From positions 1 through 10,020 of the forward strand of contig JBDUCU010000105.1 in the NCBI GenBank assembly GCA_040003315.1: DNA of 10,020 nt, given 5' to 3'. Numbering within the stretch: the first letter of the stretch is position 1; each line of letters begins with the position of its first letter. Positions 1 through 5,830 of this stretch are shown here, piece after piece. Source of the DNA: JACCZX01 sp040003315 (lineage in GTDB: Bacteria > Pseudomonadota > Gammaproteobacteria > Burkholderiales > Burkholderiaceae_F). The notes under the pieces were generated by a model. That model was not told where the DNA came from. It did not search any database and saw nothing but the letters and a program-made list of their open reading frames with translations. The translations under genes were made by a program, and so were the position numbers.

Positions 1-2
1 CG

Positions 3-62
3 GATGAGATGAAGCGGCGCATGCAATCGTGGGCGAAAGACAAAGAAAAAGCGACAGCCTGA
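3..62 (+). CDS. C-terminal end of an unidentified gene (5' end outside window)
   Basis: An open frame enters from the left edge and ends at a TGA at 60-62. It encodes 19 visible residues ending in WAKDKEKATA, a tail rich in Lys, Arg, Glu and Met. A charged tail of this kind is common at soluble protein C-termini. It cannot be identified from so few residues. It would converge on the minus-strand gene that ends at 106, leaving a 43-nt gap. That gap holds only a small CCGC-ACT-GCGG dyad with no T-tract. The frame could be open by chance, since 19 codons is weak evidence; the low stop density of GC-rich DNA makes such runs common. Confidence 0.4.
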   Translation, partial: DEMKRRMQSWAKDKEKATA

Positions 63-105
63 TCGAAGCCGCGCGGTGGGGCTCCGTGGGCTTGCCGCAC
101 TGCGG

Positions 106-1284
106 TTAGATAATCGACTGCACGGCCATGAAGGCGCCTAGCGCCGTCAGGTTGCAGCGGGCTCCGAGCTGACTCAGGCAATGAATCGCCTGGTCGGCCG
201 TGGCGGTGCCACTCGAGTGCAGTGACGACCACACATTTCGCTCGGCCTGAACCGAGGTGATGTAACGCTGAGGCTTGCCGTTGGCCGGCAACTGCAGCGC
301 AGAGACGGTCACTTTGTCGATCGTTGGCAAGGACGCGAAGAGCTCGCCGAGCAGTCGCACGACAAGACCAACCGCATGCTGATTGTGCAGTTTGGTGTGC
401 GACAGATCGGACATGCGGCGGATCTCGACCCGGTTGCCGCTCGCCATCGTGGCTTCGCGGTTCGGTACCAGTTCGAGCGCAGGCGCCACGAACTCAAGGC
501 GCGCTTCGCTGGGACCGTTGAATTCAAAACTGATCATCGTCGGCAGCGGCCACAGTACATCGTGCAGGCATGTGGTCAGATACTCGCGCATCGCTTCCAG
601 ATCACCCGACGATGCCTTCTCTTTCAATTCAAGGATCGAACGCTGTGCCGCGTCCCAGGCCAGCCGGCGTGCGAGCCAGGTGGCGCGCGCATCAAAGTAG
701 TCATTCAGCTCCTGCGGGTCGGCTGCGGCTTTGACGCGCGGGTCCTTGGACAACGCGGCACGCGGCGCTTTGGGTTTCGGCTCAGGGAATTCGCGGACCG
801 AAACCGGTAGCAGCACATGATCGGGTGAGGGCGTCCAGCGGTGCGGAAATGCGAGCGATTCGACGTGCTCGTTCAGATGCGCGCAGACCGCAAGCGCGGC
901 GTCGCGCTCCATGTCTGCAGCGCCGTCGACGACGCTGGATACCGGATCGATCGCCTGGCTTGAGCGCATCGGACGCACGATGCGGGCGTAACCGTGCTGA
1001 TCGATCCGTACCCGCATATCGTCGGCTCCGCCCAGTGCGAAAGAGGTCGCCTGCACTGCGTGGGTTTCGCCGCCTTCTCCAACCAGAATGACCTGCGATC
1101 GGCGCCTGTAGATAATGCTCTGCCCGTCGGCACTCGCGAACGAAGGCGTAAGCCGGTACGGCGGCAACCACTTTGACTTGGCACCGAACAACGCCGTATG
1201 GCTAAAGCGCAGCTCCACCGGTGGTGGTGGCGGCTCCGCCTTGCGCAACGGCGGCTGGACGACTTCGAACCCCTGGTGATTCAA
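106..1284 (-). CDS. Uncharacterised cytoplasmic protein, about 392 aa
   Basis: I do not firmly recognise this protein. The stop is TAA at 108-106. The frame is open far upstream (to 1626), but that extension runs antisense into the AtuA gene and reads as Arg/Ser/Ala-rich shadow sequence. I chose the TTG at 1284 because AGCAGG lies 6 nt before it and protein-like composition begins there. Near the N-terminus is a run of five prolines (about residues 18-22), then a probable beta-rich stretch (about 45-110), a Pro/Lys-rich linker (about 170-185, PEPKPKAPRAALSKDPRVK) and a helical segment (WLARRLAWDAAQRSILELKEKA). The C-terminal alpha/beta part contains THTKLHNQHAV-like sequence followed by GLVVRLLGELFASLP. 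There is no signal peptide or membrane helix. The C-terminal part loosely recalls large DUF4236-associated proteins from memory, but the DUF4236 N-terminal motif is not seen. It is divergent from the AtuA operon, so a regulatory or functional link is possible but unproven. Confidence 0.75.
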   Translation of the reverse strand: MNHQGFEVVQPPLRKAEPPPPPVELRFSHTALFGAKSKWLPPYRLTPSFASADGQSIIYRRRSQVILVGEGGETHAVQATSFALGGADDMRVRIDQHGYARIVRPMRSSQAIDPVSSVVDGAADMERDAALAVCAHLNEHVESLAFPHRWTPSPDHVLLPVSVREFPEPKPKAPRAALSKDPRVKAAADPQELNDYFDARATWLARRLAWDAAQRSILELKEKASSGDLEAMREYLTTCLHDVLWPLPTMISFEFNGPSEARLEFVAPALELVPNREATMASGNRVEIRRMSDLSHTKLHNQHAVGLVVRLLGELFASLPTIDKVTVSALQLPANGKPQRYITSVQAERNVWSSLHSSGTATADQAIHCLSQLGARCNLTALGAFMAVQSII

Positions 1285-1318
1285 TTCGGCCCTGCTTATA
1301 AACGGCTTAGCGGCACAT

Positions 1319-1353
1319 CTTGCCAAATGCAACGAACTGCGACGCAGCAAGTT
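1319..1353. promoter_or_regulatory. Cluster of inverted repeats in the divergent intergenic region; candidate operator
   Basis: The 157-bp gap between the divergent starts (1285-1441) contains several nested dyads. TTGC-N5-GCAA lies at 1320-1332 and has the T-N11-A form with dyad symmetry typical of LysR-type regulator boxes. CTGCG-A-CGCAG is an exact 5-bp inverted repeat at 1337-1347. CTTGC at 1319-1323 also pairs with GCAAG at 1347-1351, and AACTGC with GCAG...AGTT around 1335-1353. This placement suits an operator controlling the AtuA operon and/or the minus-strand gene. No convincing -35/-10 pair for the + operon was found. On the minus strand TTGGCA and TTTATA (18-nt spacing) could form a weak promoter, but it would leave almost no leader before the TTG at 1284. 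No LysR gene is visible in the window. Confidence 0.3.
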
Positions 1354-1441
1354 AGCCGGTGTAAGCGGCCGTTTTTTGATCTCTGTTCGGATCCCGCCGG
1401 CGCGACACGACGAGATCAGCCGTCTGTGACAGACTCTCGCC

Positions 1442-2806
1442 ATGGGAGCCAGCAAGACGACGCAAACGCTCGCGGTGGGCTGCGGAGCCGGCTTTTCGGG
1501 TGACCGCGTCGACGCACCCGGGCCCGTGGTCCGTACGTTGATCGAGCGCGGCGGTCCGGCGGTGATCGTCTTTGAGATGCTGGCCGAGCGCACCCTGGCG
1601 ACCGCGCAGTTGGCACGCAGGGCCAATCCGGATCTGGGCTACGAAGTGCTGCTCGACCTCGTGTTGCGGCCGATCCTCGCGGACTGCATCGAGAACGGCA
1701 TCACGATCGTCGGCAACTTCGGCGCAGCAAACCCGCGCGGCGCGGCGGCGATGATTCAGCGGCTCGCGAGCGAGCTTGGGTTGCCCGCACCGCGCATCGC
1801 AGTGGTCGAGGGCGATGATCTTTCGAGCGGTGACTGCCGCACGGTCGTGCGCGACGCACTGGGCGGCGACTTCGACGAGCGGCGCTTCGTCTGCGCCAAT
1901 GCCTATCAAGGCGCGTTCGCGATCGCCGCGGCGATCAACGCAGGCGCCGAGGCCGTCGTCACCGGCCGGGTTGCCGATCCATCGTTGACTGTCGGCCCGG
2001 CGATTGCCCACTTTGGCTGGGGCGAAACCGACTGGGATCAGCTGGCTGGTGCGACGATGGCCGGCCATCTGCTCGAATGCGGCGCGCAGGTCAGCGGCGG
2101 GTATTTTGCCGACCCGGGGTACAAGGATGTGGCCGGTCTCGACGATGTCGGCTTTCCGATCGCGGAGATCGCCGCCGATGGCAGCTGCATCGTCACCAAG
2201 GCGTCGAACACCGGCGGCCTGGTTGACGCGCGCACGGTCAAAGAACAATTGCTCTACGAGATCCACGATCCGGCGGTGTACCTGACGCCCGACGTGGTGG
2301 CGGACTTCAGCGATGCAGAAGTCGCCGAGGTTGGGCGCGACCGCGTACGGCTGACCGGTGTGCGCGGTCACCCGCGCACGCCAACGTTGAAGGCCAATGT
2401 CTTCTTCGATGGCGGATGGCTGGGAGAAGGCGAGATCTCCTACGCGGGTGCGGGCGCCGAAGCGCGCGCGCGGCAGGCGATGGAAGTGATGCAAAAGCGC
2501 GTCGGACGCGAGCTGCAACTGCGTTTCGATCTGATCGGCGTGGTCAGCGTGCTTGGCGACGACAATGATCGGCTGCTGAATGCGGCCCGCGTCGGTGCAG
2601 CGACCGACGTGCGGCTGCGCGTCGCTGCGAAGCACGAGGATGCCGCACTGATCGATCGCATGCTGCGCGAGCTCACCGCGCTGTGGACTGGCGGCCCAGC
2701 CGGCGGCGGCGGCGTGCGGGTCAACAAGCGGCAGCGCCTGTCGCTAAAGTCATGCCTGGTGCCGCGCGAGCGCGTACCAGCGAGCTTCACGTTTGTTGAG
2801 GCGTGA
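1442..2806 (+). CDS. AtuA-family (DUF1446) protein
   Basis: This 454-aa protein has the conserved blocks of the acyclic terpene utilisation AtuA / DUF1446 family: GAGFSGDR (residues 15-22), FEMLAERT (44-51), NFGAANPRGA (92-101), ANAYQGA (152-158) and GRVADPSL (175-182), with a Gly-rich C-terminus (GGPAGGGGVRVN). The family takes its name from the Pseudomonas citronellol/geraniol operon, but most members, including many in Burkholderiales, have no assigned reaction. The protein appears cytoplasmic, with no signal peptide. ATG 1442 is the start that places the family's opening K-x(n)-GAGFSGDR segment correctly. There is no clear Shine-Dalgarno before it. It is first in a four-gene operon. Many AtuA proteins carry a C-terminal ferredoxin-like domain; here that domain is a separate gene just downstream. 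A role in terpene breakdown is not supported, because no atu acyl-CoA enzymes are adjacent. Confidence 0.9.
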   Translation: MGASKTTQTLAVGCGAGFSGDRVDAPGPVVRTLIERGGPAVIVFEMLAERTLATAQLARRANPDLGYEVLLDLVLRPILADCIENGITIVGNFGAANPRGAAAMIQRLASELGLPAPRIAVVEGDDLSSGDCRTVVRDALGGDFDERRFVCANAYQGAFAIAAAINAGAEAVVTGRVADPSLTVGPAIAHFGWGETDWDQLAGATMAGHLLECGAQVSGGYFADPGYKDVAGLDDVGFPIAEIAADGSCIVTKASNTGGLVDARTVKEQLLYEIHDPAVYLTPDVVADFSDAEVAEVGRDRVRLTGVRGHPRTPTLKANVFFDGGWLGEGEISYAGAGAEARARQAMEVMQKRVGRELQLRFDLIGVVSVLGDDNDRLLNAARVGAATDVRLRVAAKHEDAALIDRMLRELTALWTGGPAGGGGVRVNKRQRLSLKSCLVPRERVPASFTFVEA

Positions 2807-2813
2807 GGAGACG

Positions 2814-3197
2814 ATGAACTCATCAGAAACCATGGAAGTGCCGCTGCGCGAGATTGCGCACGCGCGCACCGGCGACAAAGGCAATCGCACCAATATCAGC
2901 CTGATCGCATATCACCCACGCCACTACGACACGCTGGTGGCGCAGATCACTCCAGAACGAGTCGCGCATCAGTTCGCATATCGCAACCCGACGCAGGTGT
3001 CGCGCTACCTGCTGCCGAAGCTCGGCGCGATGAACTTCGTACTCGACGATGTTCTTGACGGCGGCGTCAATGATTCGTTGAATCTCGACATGCATGGCAA
3101 AGCGCTGTCGTTTCATCTGCTCGCAATTACCGTGCGGATACCGAACGCTCTGCGTCCCGCGCACGCAAATGACAATACGACGAAGGAGACTGCATGA
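2814..3197 (+). CDS. Stand-alone AtuA C-terminal (ferredoxin-fold) domain protein
   Basis: This small soluble protein of 127 aa matches the region normally fused to the C-terminus of AtuA/DUF1446 proteins. The hallmark is AHARTGDKGN (residues 15-24), followed by the YRNPTQVSRYLLPKLGAMNF stretch and a late Gly/Asp-rich segment. The frame could open earlier at TTG 2793, but ATG 2814 is preferred: GAGGAG at 2805-2810 immediately precedes it and overlaps the stop of the AtuA gene. The 7-nt gap implies translational coupling, so the two products are probably made in matching amounts and assemble into one enzyme (inference). The stop overlaps the start of the Bug gene in an ATGA. The last 15 or so residues (after RIPNALRP) are polar and probably disordered. 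Confidence 0.88.
   Translation: MNSSETMEVPLREIAHARTGDKGNRTNISLIAYHPRHYDTLVAQITPERVAHQFAYRNPTQVSRYLLPKLGAMNFVLDDVLDGGVNDSLNLDMHGKALSFHLLAITVRIPNALRPAHANDNTTKETA
3183..3188 (+). promoter_or_regulatory. Strong ribosome binding site of the Bug receptor gene
   Basis: AAGGAG sits 5 nt before ATG 3194, inside the end of the preceding gene. It is one of the best Shine-Dalgarno matches in the operon. This fits the need for high expression of a periplasmic binding protein relative to the enzymes on the same transcript. Confidence 0.7.
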
Positions 3198-4168
3198 GGC
3201 TCAACAAGCTGATCGGCGCGTTAGGTGTGGTCGCGCTGAGCGCCGCTGCGCTGCCGCCCGCGTTGGGGCAGGCACAGGACTACCCGAAGGGTCCGGTCAA
3301 GATGATCGTGCCGTTCCCGCCAGGCAGTGCCACCGACCTTGCCGCGCGCGTGATCGGCCAGCAACTGGCGAGCGCGCTGGGCAAGCCGTTTGTGGTCGAG
3401 AACAAGCCTGGCGGACAGGGAACGATCGCCGGTATGGAAGTCGTGCGCTCGGCGCCCGATGGTCAGACGCTGTTATTCACTTCGAACACCGCGATCGCCT
3501 CCAACGTACCGCTGATGAAGAAAATGCCGTACGACCCGACCAAAGACTTTGCACCGGTCGCCGGCGTCGGTACGACCACATTGGTGTTGATGGTCAAGCC
3601 CGACTTTCCGGCAAAGAACCTCAACGAATTTATCGCGCACGCGAAGCAGCGGCCGGGCAAGCTCGCCGCCGGTTACGGCTCGACCAGCTCGCAGATCAGC
3701 ATCTCGCGACTTTCAAAGATGAGCGGGCTCGACGTGTTGTCGGTTCCGTACAAAGGCATACCGCTCGCGGTTAACGATGTGTTGTCGGGTCAAGTGCAAT
3801 TCACGTTTGTCGATCTTGGCAACGCGATGGCGCAGGCTAAAGGCGGAACGTTGCGCCCGATCGCGATCACTGCGCCGCAGCGCAATCCTCTGGTTGCCGA
3901 TTGGCCGACGTTGGCAGAAGTGCTGCCGGGCTACGACATCACCGCGTGGTTTGCGATCGTTGCGCCGGCGGCCACACCGAAGCCGATCGTCGACAAGCTG
4001 CACGCCGCAACAACCAAAGCGCTGGCCCAGCCGGACGTGAAGGAGAAGCTTGCAACGATCGGCCTTGCGCCGATGCCGATGACACCGGACGAGCTCTCTC
4101 GCTTTATCTCTTCAGAAGTCGTCAAGTGGACCCGGCTGACCAAGGAAGCCGGCATCGAGCCAGAATGA
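3194..4168 (+). CDS. Bug/TctC-family periplasmic tripartite tricarboxylate transporter substrate-binding protein
   Basis: This 324-aa protein is of the usual length for Bug receptors, which bind small carboxylates in the periplasm. A Sec signal peptide is visible: MRLNK, then a hydrophobic core of about residues 6-24, with likely cleavage after ALGQA near residue 27. The mature protein starts with the family's QDYPKGPVKMIVPFPPG block (28-43), followed by SATDLAARVIG, VENKPGGQGTIAG (68-80), the SVPYKG segment and a C-terminal helical region. The start overlaps the previous stop (ATGA at 3194-3197), and the end overlaps the SDR start in a second ATGA. No TctA or TctB membrane subunit is present, as is usual for Bug receptors in Burkholderiales. 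It may serve a distant TctAB pair or act as a sensor. Operon position suggests the ligand is the substrate of the neighbouring enzymes (inference). Confidence 0.95.
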   Translation: MRLNKLIGALGVVALSAAALPPALGQAQDYPKGPVKMIVPFPPGSATDLAARVIGQQLASALGKPFVVENKPGGQGTIAGMEVVRSAPDGQTLLFTSNTAIASNVPLMKKMPYDPTKDFAPVAGVGTTTLVLMVKPDFPAKNLNEFIAHAKQRPGKLAAGYGSTSSQISISRLSKMSGLDVLSVPYKGIPLAVNDVLSGQVQFTFVDLGNAMAQAKGGTLRPIAITAPQRNPLVADWPTLAEVLPGYDITAWFAIVAPAATPKPIVDKLHAATTKALAQPDVKEKLATIGLAPMPMTPDELSRFISSEVVKWTRLTKEAGIEPE

Positions 4169-4914
4169 AGCAACCGATCATGCTCGTCACCGGTGCCAGC
4201 CGCGGCATCGGCGCGGAGATCGCAAAACTCGCGGGCCGTTCAGGCTACAAGGTCGGCGTCAACTTTCATCGCAGCGAGCAGCCGGCGCGCGCGATCGTCG
4301 CCGAAATCAAGGCCAACGGCAGCGATGCGGTGGCGCTGCAGGGCGACGTCGGCGATTCAGCGCAGGTATCGAAGATGTTCGAGCAGCTCGATGCCCAGCT
4401 CGGCACGCTCGACGTACTGATCAACAATGCCGGCATGCTGAGCAAGTTCGACGTGACCGAGTCCAGCTTCGCGCAATTGAGCGAAGTCTTTCTCGCCAAT
4501 GTGTTCAGCCAGTTTTACTGCACGCGCGAAGCGGTCAAGCGGATGTCGACCAAGAGCGGCGGGCGCGGCGGAGCGATCGTCAACATGTCGTCGGTCGCAG
4601 CGCGCACCGGTGGACTTTCAGGCGGCGCGGCGTACGCGGCGACCAAGGGCGCTATCGATTCGTTCACGCTTGCGCTGGCGAAGGAAGTCGGCACGCAGGG
4701 GATTCGGGTGAACGCGATGCGGCCCGGGTTGATCGCGACCGAGATTCATAACGTGCACGGCGGGCTCGAGCAGATGGAACGGCTGGCGAAGGCCGCCGTG
4801 CCAATGGGCCGATCAGGATCGGTCACCGAGGTCGCGGAAGTTGCGCTGTGGCTTGCATCCGGCGCGTCTTCATACGTACACGGTGCGGTGATCGATGTCT
4901 CGGGAGGACGCTAG
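4165..4914 (+). CDS. SDR-family NAD(P)-dependent oxidoreductase
   Basis: This 249-aa classical short-chain dehydrogenase would oxidise or reduce an alcohol/ketone using NAD(H) or NADP(H). It shows the Rossmann motif TGASRGIG (residues 9-16), NNAG (87-90), Asn112, a catalytic Ser at 142/143 and the YxxxK pair Tyr157/Lys161, followed by NAMRPG (183-188) and a C-terminal VIDVSGGR end. Asn-Phe-His-Arg at the end of beta-2 (33-36), with Arg36 and no acidic residue there, leans toward NADP(H); this is inference. The frame is open upstream through the Bug gene. ATG 4165 is chosen because it begins the fold correctly and overlaps the Bug stop (ATGA). It is the last gene of the operon, and its TAG shares a CTAG with the convergent DapA-family gene. 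It resembles FabG-like and sugar dehydrogenases, so the substrate is not assignable. Confidence 0.93.
   Translation: MKQPIMLVTGASRGIGAEIAKLAGRSGYKVGVNFHRSEQPARAIVAEIKANGSDAVALQGDVGDSAQVSKMFEQLDAQLGTLDVLINNAGMLSKFDVTESSFAQLSEVFLANVFSQFYCTREAVKRMSTKSGGRGGAIVNMSSVAARTGGLSGGAAYAATKGAIDSFTLALAKEVGTQGIRVNAMRPGLIATEIHNVHGGLEQMERLAKAAVPMGRSGSVTEVAEVALWLASGASSYVHGAVIDVSGGR
4911..4914. other. Single CTAG providing the stop codons of two convergent genes
   Basis: The palindrome CTAG holds the SDR stop (TAG, 4912-4914, + strand) and the DapA-family stop (TAG read on the - strand, 4913-4911). There is therefore no intergenic DNA between the two convergent operons. No bidirectional terminator can lie there without being inside coding sequence. 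Confidence 0.95.
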
Positions 4915-5822
4915 GACGCGACCAGGGTCGCGTCGATTCCGCATGTCGCGAGTTCGCGCGTTTGCTGTGCGGCCTGCTCAGGCGTCAATGAGTGCAACGG
5001 CGGCACCACCCGCGCCCACTCGGGGCGTTGATACTTCACTGCAAGAGCCTGCTTGACGGCGGCGATCACCGGCACGCGAGTCAGAATCGCGCGCTGTGCT
5101 GCAGCCGAAGTCGCCGCGCGCTCGCCCTCGGCCGTACCGCGCGCCTTCCACGCCGCGGCAGCTGCCCGCGCAGTGATATTGACCGTGGCGGAAATGCAAC
5201 CCGCCCACTGATAACGATCGGCATCTTTGAGTGTGCCCTCCGCGCTTGGAAACACGTCGAAGTCGGCCACGCCAGCGGCCATCGCGATCGAATAGGAGAG
5301 GTCGCCGGAACTATCTTTCAGGCCGAGCAATTGCCGCGGATATTTCTTCTTCAAAGCCTGCACGAACTCGAGCGAGTACGGAACGCCCGAAAGCTGCGGG
5401 AAGTGATAAAGATAAAAGCGCAAGTCGGCTCCGACCCGCCGGATCAATTCATCGAAGTAGGCATCCAGCCCGGCATCGTTGATCGGTTTGTAATAAAACG
5501 GCGGCAACACGAGCGCTCCCGCGAAATCCAGATCACGTTTGATGCGCGTCAGCCGCACCGTATCGGTCAACGACGCTGCGCCGGTACCGACCATGAATTG
5601 AGACAACGGCAGGCCGGAACGCGCTACCGCTTGCATCGCTTCGATGCGCTGCTCGACCGAGAACGAAGTCGCCTCGCCGGTCGTGCCGAGCAGGTTGATG
5701 CCGTCGCATCCTTCGGCAAGCAGATTACGGCAGTGTTCGATCAGACCATCGGTATCGATGCTGAAATCCGCGTTCAGCGGCGTCGCCGCGGCGGCGATCA
5801 CGCCTCGAAGTCGAGTTGCCAT
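4911..5822 (-). CDS. DapA-family (dihydrodipicolinate synthase-like) lyase/dehydratase
   Basis: This 303-aa TIM-barrel protein is of normal length for the DHDPS / N-acetylneuraminate lyase superfamily, whose members form a Schiff base with a 2-keto acid through a lysine. GTTGE is at residues 46-50, the active-site Tyr139 lies in YHFP, and the Schiff-base Lys169 lies in GLKDSSG. The classical DapA motif Y-N-x-P is altered to Y-H-F-P. The gene is also in a catabolic setting rather than a lysine operon, so lysine biosynthesis is unlikely. Following an IlvD/Edd dehydratase by 8 nt, it probably acts on the resulting 2-keto-3-deoxy acid, either as an aldolase (giving pyruvate or similar plus an aldehyde) or as a 2-keto-3-deoxypentonate dehydratase (giving 2-oxoglutarate semialdehyde). 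Sequence alone does not choose between these. The start is ATG 5822, with only a weak TAGGG before it. Confidence 0.93.
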   Translation of the reverse strand: MATRLRGVIAAAATPLNADFSIDTDGLIEHCRNLLAEGCDGINLLGTTGEATSFSVEQRIEAMQAVARSGLPLSQFMVGTGAASLTDTVRLTRIKRDLDFAGALVLPPFYYKPINDAGLDAYFDELIRRVGADLRFYLYHFPQLSGVPYSLEFVQALKKKYPRQLLGLKDSSGDLSYSIAMAAGVADFDVFPSAEGTLKDADRYQWAGCISATVNITARAAAAAWKARGTAEGERAATSAAAQRAILTRVPVIAAVKQALAVKYQRPEWARVVPPLHSLTPEQAAQQTRELATCGIDATLVAS

Positions 5823-5830
5823 CGTGTGCC

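Noticed and set aside
1355..1377. GCCG-N7-CGGC followed by CG and six T on the + strand, resembling a terminator
   Set aside because: The stem is only 4 bp and it lies upstream of the AtuA operon with no + strand gene ending before it. Attenuation in the leader is conceivable but unsupported.
1441..1443. ATG on the - strand inside CCATGG, which would start the 106-1284 gene back to back with the AtuA ATG
   Set aside because: The extra 53 residues are Arg/Ser/Cys-rich without protein-like pattern and would cover the whole divergent promoter region; the TTG at 1284 has a better ribosome site.
1352..2635. A 427-aa open frame on the - strand across the AtuA gene
   Set aside because: Arg/Ala/Asp/His-rich shadow of the AtuA coding frame with no recognisable domain.
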